DNA from: Thiohalobacter sp. | GTDB taxonomy: Bacteria; Pseudomonadota; Gammaproteobacteria; DSM-19610 | Length of the DNA: 32,036 bases | Reading direction: 5' to 3' | Assembly: GCA_026984515.1 (NCBI GenBank) | Contig: JALSRZ010000174.1 | Coordinates: 1-32,036, forward strand | Part shown: piece after piece, positions 7,908-16,656 of the stretch | How positions within the stretch are numbered: the first letter of the stretch is position 1 | How the letters are laid out: each line of letters opens with the position of its first letter | Program-made: the position numbers and the translations under genes | The notes under the pieces: model-generated | The model's database searches: none | The model's input: only the letters and a program-made list of their open reading frames with translations | Told to the model about the DNA's origin: nothing

Positions 7908-9218
7908 ATGAAAGTAACGCTCTCACTGTTCCTGTACCTGCTTCCCATGCTGCTGATTTTCAGCTGGTATATGAATCGCAAACAGCAACAGCACCGGAAC
8001 AGCCTGGGAACCCTGGAAGAAAACCGCAAATCCGGTTTGCTCGAACCATCATCGCTGCACCCCCTGATCGATGTCACCCGCTGTATGGGTTGCGGTTCCT
8101 GCGTCAGTGCCTGCCCGGAGGGGGATGTGCTGGGTGTGATCGACGGCAAGGCACACCTGGTCAACCCTACCCACTGTATTGGTCACAGTGCCTGCAAGAC
8201 CGCCTGCCCGTTTGACGCTATTACGCTGGTATTCGGAACTGAAAACCGGGGCATGGACATTCCCGTTATCAAGCCCAACTTTGAAACTACGATGGACGGT
8301 ATCTTCATCGCCGGTGAACTGGGTGGCATGGGCCTGATACGCAATGCCGTGGAGCAGGGGCGTCAGGCGCTGGAGCACATCTGCAAACACCCGGGGGTCG
8401 GGGCTTCCGGCGACGACCGGCTGGACCTGCTGATCGTCGGTGCCGGCCCGGCCGGATTCACTGCCTCACTCGGCGCCATACAGCACGGGCTGAAGTCGGT
8501 CACGATCGAGCAGGAAACGCTCGGCGGGACCGTCAGCCACTTTCCGCGCGGCAAGCTGGTCATGACCGCGCCGGTAAAACTGCCAGTAGTGGGCAAGATG
8601 CCGTTCACCGAGACCACCAAGGAGACATTGCTGGAATTCTGGGAAAACGTGGAGAAGAAAACCGGGTTGAAAATCCGTTACCAGGAACGCCTGGAAGAAG
8701 TAGTCGCTGAAAACGGCGGCTACCAGGTAACCACCTCCAAAGGGAGTTACCGTACCCGCACCCTGTTGCTGGCCATCGGCCGTCGTGGCACACCCCGCAA
8801 GCTCGGCGTACCGGGAGAATCCTTGCCCAAGGTGGTCTACCGGCTCATCGATGCGGAACAGTACCAGGGGCAACAGGTGCTGGTGGTCGGTGGCGGCGAC
8901 AGCGCCCTGGAGGCCGCCACCAGTATTGCCGGGCAACCGGGCACCGACGTTACGATTTCCTACCGCTCCGAGGCATTCTCGCGCGCCAGGGAAAAAAACC
9001 GCCAGAAGATTGAGCAGGCTGAACAGGATGGTCGTCTTCGCGTGCTGTTCAAATCCAACGTGATCGAGATCAGCGACCGACAGGTGGTCCTGGAGCAGGA
9101 AGGCAACACCATCACCCTGGACAACGACGCCGTTATCATTTCTGCTGGCGGCATCTTGCCCACACCGTTCCTGAAGAAGATCGGCGTCCAGGTGGAGACC
9201 AGACATGGGACCGCCTGA
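7908..9218 (+). CDS. Membrane-tethered ferredoxin-domain FAD/NAD(P) oxidoreductase
   Basis: A 436-residue protein. Residues 3-21 form one membrane anchor, and the positive residues after it predict a cytoplasmic body. Residues 59-69 hold a classical CxxCxxCxxxCP [4Fe-4S] site. The second site is Cys90-His93-Cys96-Cys100, with His where Cys is usual. A segment with GELGGMGLIRNAVEQG follows. A thioredoxin-reductase-like module comes next, with an FAD Rossmann motif (GAGPAG, residues 178-183) and an NAD(P) motif (GGGDSALEAA). It lacks the redox-active CxxC of thioredoxin reductase, so electrons probably pass between NAD(P)H, FAD and the iron-sulfur clusters, then to a membrane partner. The adjacent divergent cytochrome operon offers such a partner in the b-type protein, but this is inference. 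The final 14 bases overlap the next gene. Confidence 0.82.
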   Translation: MKVTLSLFLYLLPMLLIFSWYMNRKQQQHRNSLGTLEENRKSGLLEPSSLHPLIDVTRCMGCGSCVSACPEGDVLGVIDGKAHLVNPTHCIGHSACKTACPFDAITLVFGTENRGMDIPVIKPNFETTMDGIFIAGELGGMGLIRNAVEQGRQALEHICKHPGVGASGDDRLDLLIVGAGPAGFTASLGAIQHGLKSVTIEQETLGGTVSHFPRGKLVMTAPVKLPVVGKMPFTETTKETLLEFWENVEKKTGLKIRYQERLEEVVAENGGYQVTTSKGSYRTRTLLLAIGRRGTPRKLGVPGESLPKVVYRLIDAEQYQGQQVLVVGGGDSALEAATSIAGQPGTDVTISYRSEAFSRAREKNRQKIEQAEQDGRLRVLFKSNVIEISDRQVVLEQEGNTITLDNDAVIISAGGILPTPFLKKIGVQVETRHGTA

Positions 9219-11205
9219 CTGGCGCAATGGCTGGCGCTGCCTGTTGCTGTGCACAAGCCTGCTGTTCACGGCACCGGCGCCTGCCGACGACTACAGTGAT
9301 GCACAGCTTGCCGTCCGTACACGCGACTATGCGCATGCCTACACGCTTTTGCTGAAACTGGCGCGCGCCGGTCACGCCGACGCGCAGTACCAGCTGGCTG
9401 CCATGTACCGTTCGGGACGTGGCACCGGAAAGGACCATGACAAAGCCGCCTTCTGGTACCGCAAGGCGGCTGAACAGGGACATGTGAAGGCACAGTACAA
9501 CCTGGGGGTGCTGTACGAAAACGGCTGGGGCGTAGAACAGGATGAAGCGCAGGCCGTGCAGTGGTACCGGAAGGCAGCTGCACAGGGACACAAAAAGGCG
9601 GAAGAAAAACTCGACAGCAGATCACGAACAGCGCGACTACCTGCGGCAGAAAACAGCGCGGCTGTCGATCACAAAAACCTGCACCACGCAGCACTTAAAG
9701 GAGATAAACGCGCGGTACGGCGCATCCTGGAGCAGGGCGTCAACGTGAATACACGCGACCGCTACCAGGTCACTGCCCTGATGATCGCCGCTGAACAGGG
9801 GCACGCGGAGCTGGTCAGGCTGCTGCTGAGCGCTGGCGCCGATATCAATGCAAGGGACCGGGATGGTGAAACCGCACTGCTGAAAGCAGCCGCGGCGGGC
9901 CAGGTCTCCTGTGCAGGCAAGTTGTTACAGCAGGGCGCACACATCAACCAGGCGGACAAGCTGGGTAATACGGCTTTGATCTTGGCGGTGCGCGCCAATC
10001 ACACAGCGGTCGTGGACCTGCTGTTAAAAGCGCATGCCGCACCGAATCACGCCAACCGCAAAGGCGACACAGCACTGGATATAGCCGAGCGTAACGGTTA
10101 CAGGGCAAGCGCCAAACGCCTTCGTCAGGCCGGTGCCCGACGCACCGCCAGGCCGGCCGTTAAAAAAAGCAATGCCCAACGCGTACAACAGGCAGCACGG
10201 GCGCGCGGTAAAAACGATGTGCCGCTGATCGTTGAAGCCGCCTGGCGAGGTCAGCGTGATGCGGTTCGCACCCTGTTGTCGCGTGGCACGGATATCGAGA
10301 CCCGGGATGCAGAAGGCTATACCGCACTGACACGAGCAGCCTGGAACGGACACGAAGCCGTGGTACAGGACCTGATTGCCGCAGGTGCCAATGTCAATGC
10401 CGGCAGCCAGGAAGGTGCGACACCGTTGTTGCTGGCAGCCAAAAACGGTCATGACCGGGTGGTGCAGCAGTTATTGATTGCCGGCGCCAGAGACCGGCCG
10501 GATGAGCAGGGCAACACCGCCCTTGGCAGCGCCATTCAGCAGGGGCACAGCCACCTTGTCAAACTGTTGCTGGACCGCGGCGGCAACATCAAAACCGGCA
10601 GCAATAACGGCACCAACCCGCTGATTGCAGCCACCAGGAACCAGGATGCACCCACTGTCACGGTCCTGGTCAAACACGGTGCCTGCCTGGACTGCAGTGA
10701 TGCCAGCGGCAGAACCGCACTATGGTATGCAGCCGAGCAGGGTAGCAACCGCCTGACCCGGCTGTTGCTCGGTGCGGCGGGGAAACGCGCCACTGCACTT
10801 GTACGCCAGCCTGACAAGGACGGCTACACCTCCCTGCATCGTGCCGCACTGAACGGCCACGAAGAAGTGGTCAGCTTACTGCTGAAATACGGTGCCGATG
10901 TGCATGCCCGGGCAGCCGGTGGCAACACAGCACTGTTACTGGCGGCACGACAGGGACACCGCAAGTCCGTCGTGCGGTTGCTGCGAGCCGGTGCCGGGGT
11001 CGATATCAAAAACGCCCGTGGCAACACGGCACTGATGCTGGCCGCGGGTAACGGTCACACCGGCGTAGTAAAAGTACTGCTTGAGCACGACGCCAATCCC
11101 GCACTGCGCAATCAACGCCGGGAGCAGGCGGTCGATATGGCTGGCCAGGGTAAGCACACGGAGATTGTCAGCCTGTTAAAGGCATCCGCTCCCTCCTTCT
11201 GGTAG
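9205..11205 (+). CDS. Exported Sel1-repeat / ankyrin-repeat protein
   Basis: A 666-residue protein with a signal peptide (residues 1 to about 27, ending APA), so probably periplasmic. Two Sel1 repeats (about 57-92 and 93-128, with QYNLGVLYENGWGV and WYRKAAAQGH) are followed by about 15 ankyrin repeats in two blocks (about 155-317 and 346-660), with repeated TALxxAAxxGHxxVVxxLLxxGA. The basic linker between them (about 318-345) is probably flexible. The start is well placed: AGGTGGAG lies about seven bases ahead and the ATG overlaps the end of the oxidoreductase gene, suggesting translational coupling. Both repeat types bind proteins, so it may scaffold the neighbouring electron-transfer proteins, but no partner is shown by the sequence. 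Confidence 0.85.
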   Translation: MGPPDWRNGWRCLLLCTSLLFTAPAPADDYSDAQLAVRTRDYAHAYTLLLKLARAGHADAQYQLAAMYRSGRGTGKDHDKAAFWYRKAAEQGHVKAQYNLGVLYENGWGVEQDEAQAVQWYRKAAAQGHKKAEEKLDSRSRTARLPAAENSAAVDHKNLHHAALKGDKRAVRRILEQGVNVNTRDRYQVTALMIAAEQGHAELVRLLLSAGADINARDRDGETALLKAAAAGQVSCAGKLLQQGAHINQADKLGNTALILAVRANHTAVVDLLLKAHAAPNHANRKGDTALDIAERNGYRASAKRLRQAGARRTARPAVKKSNAQRVQQAARARGKNDVPLIVEAAWRGQRDAVRTLLSRGTDIETRDAEGYTALTRAAWNGHEAVVQDLIAAGANVNAGSQEGATPLLLAAKNGHDRVVQQLLIAGARDRPDEQGNTALGSAIQQGHSHLVKLLLDRGGNIKTGSNNGTNPLIAATRNQDAPTVTVLVKHGACLDCSDASGRTALWYAAEQGSNRLTRLLLGAAGKRATALVRQPDKDGYTSLHRAALNGHEEVVSLLLKYGADVHARAAGGNTALLLAARQGHRKSVVRLLRAGAGVDIKNARGNTALMLAAGNGHTGVVKVLLEHDANPALRNQRREQAVDMAGQGKHTEIVSLLKASAPSFW

Positions 11206-11305
11206 ACCACAATCGTTGATTCCGGCTGTCTCCCGGGCTGTTGATCTCCGCTTTTCGCCTGCGCTATGCTGCGCCCTTCGTTCGCTGCCGCGAGTTATCA
11301 GCTCC

Positions 11306-11324
11306 TCAACAGGCTGTTGAAAAG
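11306..11324. repeat. Short copy of the MITE terminal sequence
   Basis: The sequence TCAACAGGCTGTTGAAAAG contains 14 bases (CAGGCTGTTGAAAA) identical to the left end of the MITE-like element at 11859-11999, and it also forms a 6-bp palindrome around GGC. It lies eight bases before the phosphatase start codon. It may be a lone terminal repeat or the scar of an excision. Confidence 0.45.
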
Positions 11325-11331
11325 CGTTTAT

Positions 11332-11811
11332 ATGATGAGTGAGATCAAGGTACTGTTTGTCTGCATGGGCAATATCTGTCGATCACCTACGGCGCAGGGT
11401 GTGTTCGAGTCCGTGGTAGAAGAAGCAGGGCTGGGCGGACGAATCCGCATAGATTCAGCCGGCACGCATGCCTACCACGTGGGGGAACAGCCGGACCGGC
11501 GCGCCATGCAGGCAGCCGCTGGCCGTGGTATCGATCTCAGTGGACAGCGTGCACGGCGCGTGCAGAAATCGGATTTTGAACGCTTCGATTACGTGCTGGC
11601 GATGGACAGCAGCAACCTCGACGACCTGCTGTCCATGTGCCCACGGCCATACCGCGACCGGGTCAGCCTGTTCCTGGAATTTGCAGACAAGCCGGTTCGC
11701 CTGGACGTACCTGACCCTTATTACGGGGGCGGGAAGGGTTTTGAAGAGGTGCTGGACCTGGTGGAAGCCGGGTCACGCGGCCTGCTGGAAAGCATTCGAC
11801 AACAATTGTAA
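11332..11811 (+). CDS. Low-molecular-weight protein-tyrosine phosphatase
   Basis: A 159-residue cytoplasmic phosphatase. The P-loop CMGNICRS (Cys11 nucleophile, Arg17) is at the N-terminus in the usual CX5R position, and the general-acid motif DPYY occurs near residue 125. The length is typical of the family. The start is placed at the tandem ATGs at 11332/11335 because the family begins just before the P-loop; the 22 residues upstream are not family-like. The Shine-Dalgarno sequence is poor. Related enzymes dephosphorylate tyrosine kinases of polysaccharide export (Wzb/Etp type) or have housekeeping roles. No kinase or polysaccharide genes are visible here, so the substrate is unknown. A rho-independent terminator follows the stop codon. 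Confidence 0.9.
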   Translation: MMSEIKVLFVCMGNICRSPTAQGVFESVVEEAGLGGRIRIDSAGTHAYHVGEQPDRRAMQAAAGRGIDLSGQRARRVQKSDFERFDYVLAMDSSNLDDLLSMCPRPYRDRVSLFLEFADKPVRLDVPDPYYGGGKGFEEVLDLVEAGSRGLLESIRQQL

Positions 11812-11815
11812 TAAC

Positions 11816-11846
11816 CCGGCCTGAACGAAATCAGGCCGGTTTGTCT
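11816..11846 (+). terminator. Rho-independent terminator of the phosphatase gene
   Basis: A 9-bp perfect stem CCGGCCTGA/TCAGGCCGG (11816-11824 and 11831-11839) with a 6-base loop is followed by TTTGTCT, starting five bases after the TAA stop. Confidence 0.75.
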
Positions 11847-11858
11847 GCAGTTTCCCTG

Positions 11859-11999
11859 GCAGGCTGTTGAAAAAGTCTCTGGCGAATGCGAGACAAGGCG
11901 AAAAGCGGCGAAAAAGCGCAGTTTACCGGCTGTAAATGAGCATTTTGAGCCGGTTTTCAACGCCGGATCGTGCCGCCAGAGGTTTTTTTAACAGCCTGC
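11859..11999. mobile_element. MITE-like element with imperfect 26-bp terminal inverted repeats
   Basis: This 141-bp element has no coding capacity. The left end begins GCAGGCTGTTGAAAAA and the inverted right end begins GCAGGCTGTTAAAAAA; both continue to TCTGGCG, and 23 of 26 bases match. The interior is GC-rich with AAAGCG repeats and a GAGCCGG/CCGGTTTT region. It sits exactly between the convergent phosphatase and rne genes and stops nine bases from the rne stop codon. No target-site duplication is clear. It could fold into one long hairpin and help terminate rne transcripts. Elements with CAGGCTGTTGAAAAA ends are, from memory, common in gammaproteobacteria. Confidence 0.65.
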
Positions 12000-12008
12000 T
12001 AAACCGGA

Positions 12009-14390
12009 CTACTGGTCATCCCCCACAGCGGAAGGCCGGGATTCAGGCGTCGCCGGTTTGGGCGCTGACGGTCTGGAAGCCTCGGTGGCAGGAGCCGGTT
12101 TGGGCGCAGACGGTTTTGCGCTTTCACCACTAGCGGTACTGCGCGCTTCCGGGGCGGGGCCGGCCGGCGCCTGATTTTCCACAGGCTTTTGCGCAACGGT
12201 TTCCGACTTGCTGCGCGCGCCTGATCCGCTGTTCCCGGAATCCGCCGGCCTGGCATCCTGCCCGGTCTTTGCGTCACCGGTAGCCTGTTTCTGTTCACCG
12301 GCATTGCTGCGCTGCCCCGAACGACGGCGACCCCCACGGCGACCACGCCGGTTACCGCTGCGCGCCTGGCCCTGGTTGCCTTTGCCTTCGGTCGCCGGCT
12401 GCTGGTTTCCCTGCTGCTGGCTGTCCACGGCCTGTGCCTCGCTGCGGCTTTCCTCTTTCTTGCCACCTTTCTTTTCGGAGTCGCCGGACTTGCCCCGGGG
12501 GCGGCGATTCTGGTTGCCGCCGGTGCGCTGCTGTTTGGTCTGCCGGTTGCCTTCACCGCTGCGAGCAGCCTGTCCCTGACCGCCGCGGCGGCGTCCGCCT
12601 CTGCTGCGACCACCACCCTGGTTGCGGGCGCGTTGCGGGCGTTCCTCGGGTTTTGGTTCTTCTTCAACCGGGGTCCCCTTGCCAAACAGGCTGTCCCATA
12701 CCCGGCGAATGAGTCCCGGTGCCTGTGGCGCTGTTACCACAGCCGCTTGCTGGCGAATCACCACCGGTGCCGGCGCCTGCGGCGCGACGGTTTGCACTGC
12801 CGGTTTCTCCACTTCCGGAGCCCTGGCACCACCGAGTTCAGCCAGCACGCCTTCCTGCTCGTCCGGCTTCTCGGTAATCATTGTGTGGCTTACTGCGCCA
12901 TCTTCACCCTCGAGTTCATCGCTGCGTACGCGCTTGATCTCGTAGTGCGGGGTTTCCAGGCTCGGCGTGGGAATCAGGGTGACACTGATTTTGTGTCGCT
13001 GTTCCAGGTTATACAGGATGTCGCGTTTTTCGTTGAGCAGGTAGGTACCTACGTCGACCGGTACCCGCGCGATCACGCGACCGGTTTTTTCTTTCATGGC
13101 GTCTTCTTCGAGAATGCGCAGTATCGACAGCGCCAGTGATTCCACACCACGCACCGTACCCTGGCCCATGCAGCGCGGACACACGATCTGACTGGATTCC
13201 CCGAGCGATGGCCGCAACCGCTGGCGTGACATTTCCATCAGGCCAAAGCGGGAGATGCGACCGATCTGCACCCGTGCCCGGTCGACACGCAGCGCATCGC
13301 GCAGCCGGTTCTCCACTTCACGCTGGTTGCGGGTCGGCTGCATGTCGATAAAGTCGATCACCACCAGGCCGCCGAGGTCACGCAGCCGCAGCTGGCGGGC
13401 GACTTCATCCGCGGCCTCCAGGTTGGTATTCAGGGCGGTTTCTTCAATGTCGCTGCCCTTGGTGGCACGCGCCGAGTTGACGTCGATCGACAGCAGCGCC
13501 TCGGTGTGGTCGATGACAATGGCGCCACCGGACGGCAGATGGACTTCACGCTGGAAGGCGGTTTCGATCTGGCTTTCAATCTGGTAGCGCGAAAACAGCG
13601 GTACCGGGTCATCATAGCGTTTCAGCTTCTTGAGGTTATGCGGCATGACCTGGGTCATGAACTCGTTGGCGCGTTCATGGATCTCGGCATCGTCGATGAG
13701 GATTTCACCCACGTCACTGCGCAGGTGGTCACGCAGGGCGCGGATGATGACATTGCTTTCCTGGTAGATCAGGAACGGGGCAGGGCGCTGTTCCGCAGCT
13801 TCGGCGATCGAGGCCCATAGTTGCAGCAGGTAGTCCAGGTCCCATTGCAGTTCTTCGGCGACCCGACCGATACCGGCGGTGCGCACGATCAGGCCCATGT
13901 CGCTGGGGATCTCGAGCTGCGCCATGGCGTCGCGCACCAGGTTGCGGTCCTCGCCCTCGATACGGCGCGACACGCCACCCGCACGCGGATTGTTGGGCAT
14001 CAGCACCAGGTAGCGGCCGGCAAGACTGATAAAGGTGGTAAGGGCAGCGCCCTTGTTACCGCGCTCCTCCTTTTCGACCTGGACGATGACTTCCTGGCCT
14101 TCGCGGAGCGCGTCCTTGATGGTAACGCGGCCGCCACCCTTGCCCGCACCTTCGCGGAAGTAACTGCGTGCGACTTCCTTGAGCGGTAAAAAGCCGTGCC
14201 GGTCGGCACCGTAGTCTACAAAGGCGGCCTCGAGGCTGGGCTCGACGCGGGTGATCTTGCCTTTGTATATATTGGACTTTTTCTGACCCCGGGATGGTAC
14301 CTCAATATCGAGATCGAAGAGTTTCTGGCCGTCGACCAGCGCGACACGCAGCTCTTCCGGCTGCGTGGCATTGATAAGCATTCGTTTCAT
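12009..14390 (-). CDS. rne: Ribonuclease E
   Basis: A 793-residue endoribonuclease that cuts single-stranded A/U-rich RNA and scaffolds the RNA degradosome. The catalytic half aligns with the Escherichia coli enzyme without a shift: metal ligands Asp303 (SIDVNSA) and Asp346 (VVIDFIDM) and the zinc-link Cys404/Cys407 (CPRCMGQG) fall at the same residue numbers. An S1 RNA-binding domain occupies about 35-125. The C-terminal part, from about residue 510, is low-complexity: Arg/Gly-rich blocks with RRGGRRR motifs, then an Ala/Pro/Ser tail. It is shorter than in E. coli (793 versus 1061 residues), so degradosome contacts probably differ. The start matches the conserved MKRMLINA N-terminus. Divergent rluC lies 548 bases away, as in enterobacteria, leaving space for a regulated leader. 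Confidence 0.97.
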   Translation of the reverse strand: MKRMLINATQPEELRVALVDGQKLFDLDIEVPSRGQKKSNIYKGKITRVEPSLEAAFVDYGADRHGFLPLKEVARSYFREGAGKGGGRVTIKDALREGQEVIVQVEKEERGNKGAALTTFISLAGRYLVLMPNNPRAGGVSRRIEGEDRNLVRDAMAQLEIPSDMGLIVRTAGIGRVAEELQWDLDYLLQLWASIAEAAEQRPAPFLIYQESNVIIRALRDHLRSDVGEILIDDAEIHERANEFMTQVMPHNLKKLKRYDDPVPLFSRYQIESQIETAFQREVHLPSGGAIVIDHTEALLSIDVNSARATKGSDIEETALNTNLEAADEVARQLRLRDLGGLVVIDFIDMQPTRNQREVENRLRDALRVDRARVQIGRISRFGLMEMSRQRLRPSLGESSQIVCPRCMGQGTVRGVESLALSILRILEEDAMKEKTGRVIARVPVDVGTYLLNEKRDILYNLEQRHKISVTLIPTPSLETPHYEIKRVRSDELEGEDGAVSHTMITEKPDEQEGVLAELGGARAPEVEKPAVQTVAPQAPAPVVIRQQAAVVTAPQAPGLIRRVWDSLFGKGTPVEEEPKPEERPQRARNQGGGRSRGGRRRGGQGQAARSGEGNRQTKQQRTGGNQNRRPRGKSGDSEKKGGKKEESRSEAQAVDSQQQGNQQPATEGKGNQGQARSGNRRGRRGGRRRSGQRSNAGEQKQATGDAKTGQDARPADSGNSGSGARSKSETVAQKPVENQAPAGPAPEARSTASGESAKPSAPKPAPATEASRPSAPKPATPESRPSAVGDDQ

Positions 14391-14938
14391 TGGAGTTATC
14401 TCTCATGCGCTCGACTGGGCCACTGCACAGGTCGACGATGCGGACTGGAAAACAGCGCATACGGTACGCCGGATACAGCGCGCCACGGAAGCGCGGTAAC
14501 CACGCCAGCAGTACGGATATCAGGCCGATCATCAACACAAGCGGTAATGGCACAGGAGCAACCATAAATTGTTCGTTTAATGTAATTACGTACAGGTAGA
14601 GACCCTGTGGTCTCTGCTCGATCCCCGCAGCACGTCCAGTACGTGATCCGGTGGAAGCGAATTAGGGTTCCAGTGCGGGCAAACAGGGCCGGCCAATGCC
14701 GCCATGAGTCTTGCCATGCGCGCTCGACTATAGCAGCCCATACCTGTGAATTCAAACGCTTATCGGCGCATGCTGGAACGCCCTGAACCTTGATATATCG
14801 CGATATTTCCCCTATTGCGTCGTTTCGCAGCCCGAAAAACAAGGCTTGTTATGCCGCCCGACACGGGGATATCACGTCTCTCCGAGGTGCTGGATTTAGC
14901 GCAGCGCAGTGCCGGTAACACTGGTAGAATCCGCCGCC
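14391..14938. promoter_or_regulatory. rne / rluC divergent control region with likely long rne leader
   Basis: This is 548 bases without a convincing gene. It contains a 7-bp stem-loop AGAGACC/GGTCTCT (14598-14615) and a perfect 12-bp palindrome ATATCGCGATAT (14795-14806). In E. coli a structured leader of about 360 nt mediates RNase E autoregulation. The same divergent order and the length here suggest a comparable leader, but homology of the hairpins was not tested. Confidence 0.5.
14925..14930 (+). promoter_or_regulatory. Candidate -10 box (TAGAAT) of rluC
   Basis: TAGAAT lies eight bases before the ATG at 14939, so transcription would begin at or next to the start codon and the mRNA would be nearly leaderless. 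No good -35 box was found at the right spacing. Confidence 0.35.
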
Positions 14939-15907
14939 ATGGAAAATACGGACAAGCCGGCCGTACGGTGGATGGATATTTCGGCCGAGCAGGCAGGACA
15001 ACGGATCGATAATTTCCTGCTGCGGGTATTGAAGGGGGTCCCCAAAAGCCGCGTCTACCGGCTGCTGCGCAAGGGCGAGGTGCGCGTCAACAAAGGTCGT
15101 ATCCGGCCCGAATACCGGCTGCAGAGCGGTGACCGGGTGCGCATCCCCCCGCTGCGTGTCGCCCGGGTCGGTGACGTGGCTGTGGCCGGCGCTGCGCCCG
15201 GCGCACTGGCGAAGGGCATCCTGTATGAAGACGATCGCCTGCTGGTTCTGAACAAACCGGCGGGAATGGCGGTCCACGGGGGTAGTGGTCTCGATTTCGG
15301 CGTCATCGAAGCCCTGCGTGCCTTGCGCCCGGACGCACCGTACCTGGAACTGGTGCACCGTCTGGACCGCGCCACCTCCGGTTGCCTGATGATCGCCAAA
15401 AAACGCAGTGAACTGCGCACCCTGCATGCACTGTTGCGCAGCGGCGAAGTGGACAAACGCTACCTGCTGCTGGTACAGGGCGACTGGAGCCATGGGCCGT
15501 TCAGAATCGATGCGCCGCTGCGTAAGAACCAGCAGCGCGGCGGAGAACGCGTGGTGCGCGTCGATCCGCAGGGCAAGACCGCCCTGACACAGTTCCGCTT
15601 CCTGGAGGCCTACCCCGGCGCCAGCCTGATGGAGGCAGCACTGAAAACCGGCCGTACACACCAGATCCGGGTGCACGCCGCCCACGCCGGGCATCCGCTG
15701 GCCGGGGACGAAAAATACGGGGACGAGGCCTTCAATCGTCGTATGCGCCAGGCCGGTCTGAAACGGATGTTTCTGCACGCCCATTACCTGGCTTTTACAG
15801 ACAGCGAACGGGACCGCAGCGTTGAGGTCAGCGCACCGCTGGGTACGGATTTGCGTTCAGTGGTTCAGCAATTGGAATATTCGCCCGATACAGGGCACGA
15901 CAGGTAG
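14939..15907 (+). CDS. rluC: 23S rRNA pseudouridine synthase RluC
   Basis: A 322-residue enzyme that isomerises uridines in 23S rRNA (positions 955, 2504 and 2580 in E. coli). An N-terminal S4 RNA-binding domain (about 15-75, with AGQRIDNFLLRVLKGVPKSR) is followed by the RluA-family catalytic domain with the motif HRLDRATSG, whose Asp is the nucleophile. Further family motifs are LNKPAGMAVHGGSG and TGRTHQIRVH. Sequence and length match RluC rather than RluD or RluA. The ATG at 14939 is chosen over the in-frame GTG at 14909 because family members begin about 15-20 residues before the S4 domain. Eight bases separate it from the next gene, so it probably heads a three-gene unit with the phosphatase and peptidase. 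Confidence 0.95.
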   Translation: MENTDKPAVRWMDISAEQAGQRIDNFLLRVLKGVPKSRVYRLLRKGEVRVNKGRIRPEYRLQSGDRVRIPPLRVARVGDVAVAGAAPGALAKGILYEDDRLLVLNKPAGMAVHGGSGLDFGVIEALRALRPDAPYLELVHRLDRATSGCLMIAKKRSELRTLHALLRSGEVDKRYLLLVQGDWSHGPFRIDAPLRKNQQRGGERVVRVDPQGKTALTQFRFLEAYPGASLMEAALKTGRTHQIRVHAAHAGHPLAGDEKYGDEAFNRRMRQAGLKRMFLHAHYLAFTDSERDRSVEVSAPLGTDLRSVVQQLEYSPDTGHDR

Positions 15908-15915
15908 CAGGCAGT

Positions 15916-16644
15916 ATGACCAAACAGGAAAATACAGGCATGCCGGATCACATCCGGCTGGTGATCTTCGACTGGGACGGGACCCTCATGGACTCCGAGA
16001 CCCAGATCGTGCACGCCATGACCGCCGCCATCCAGGATATGCAACTCGAAAAAAGAAGCGCGGACCAGTGCCGGAACATCATCGGCCTGGGCTTGAAGGA
16101 AGCAGTCGATACCCTGTACCCGGGGCGTGACAGCGCTTTCCGGGAACTGTTTGTCGAGCGCTACCGGCATCACTGGTTTAGCATTGCACACACCTCTGAA
16201 CTGTTTCCCGGTGCCACGGAAACACTGCACCTCTTAAAAGAAGCAGGCCTGCTGCTGGCGGTCGCAACCGGCAAGGGCAGGGCGGGCCTGGACAAGGTGC
16301 TGGACACAACCGGCCTGCAGACCCTGTTTGCCGCTACCCGCTGTTCGGATGAAACGCAGTCCAAACCACACCCGCAGATGCTGCTGGAAATACTGGCACA
16401 ACTGCAGGTCGAACCCGGGCAGGCCCTGATGATCGGTGACACAGAGTATGACCTGTTGATGGCCACCAACGCAGGCGTAAGTCCGGTCGCCGTCAGCTAC
16501 GGCGTTCACGACCGCGAACGCCTGTTGCAGCACCGGCCACTGGTGTGCCTGGACAACATCAGCGAACTGGTTGACTGGCTGGCCGAACAGGGTCTGGTCG
16601 AACAGAATCTTGTTATACCGCCGCAACTGGCAGCGGCTGATTAA
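15916..16644 (+). CDS. HAD-superfamily phosphatase (subfamily IA, Gph-like)
   Basis: A 242-residue cytoplasmic hydrolase. Motif I is FDWDGTLMDS (Asp19 nucleophile, Asp21), motif II is AVATGK, motif III is the Lys of SKPHPQML, and motif IV is MIGDTEYDLLMA. The helical cap lies between motifs I and II, as in phosphoglycolate phosphatase relatives. A HAD-IA gene directly after rluC is a recurrent gammaproteobacterial arrangement; the substrate is not settled by sequence and may be a small phosphate ester or pyrophosphate. AGG precedes the ATG. A second start at Met9 (15940), just before the core domain, is possible. Confidence 0.9.
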   Translation: MTKQENTGMPDHIRLVIFDWDGTLMDSETQIVHAMTAAIQDMQLEKRSADQCRNIIGLGLKEAVDTLYPGRDSAFRELFVERYRHHWFSIAHTSELFPGATETLHLLKEAGLLLAVATGKGRAGLDKVLDTTGLQTLFAATRCSDETQSKPHPQMLLEILAQLQVEPGQALMIGDTEYDLLMATNAGVSPVAVSYGVHDRERLLQHRPLVCLDNISELVDWLAEQGLVEQNLVIPPQLAAAD

Positions 16645-16656
16645 GGAAGGAGCACT

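Noticed and set aside
7449-7911. Several 80-112-codon frames in the cytochrome/oxidoreductase gap
   Set aside because: Both strands are open with no coding-like composition, start signals or motifs.
12208-12945. Plus-strand open frames opposite the C-terminal half of rne
   Set aside because: They arise from the GC-rich, low-complexity Arg/Gly/Pro/Ala coding tail of RNase E and show no family features.
14396-14842. A 148-codon minus-strand frame in the rne leader
   Set aside because: No Shine-Dalgarno sequence, no recognisable motif and an uneven composition. The space is better explained as a regulatory leader.
14909-14938. GTG start giving a 10-residue longer RluC
   Set aside because: The added residues are not conserved in the family, and the -10 box at 14925 would lie inside the extension.
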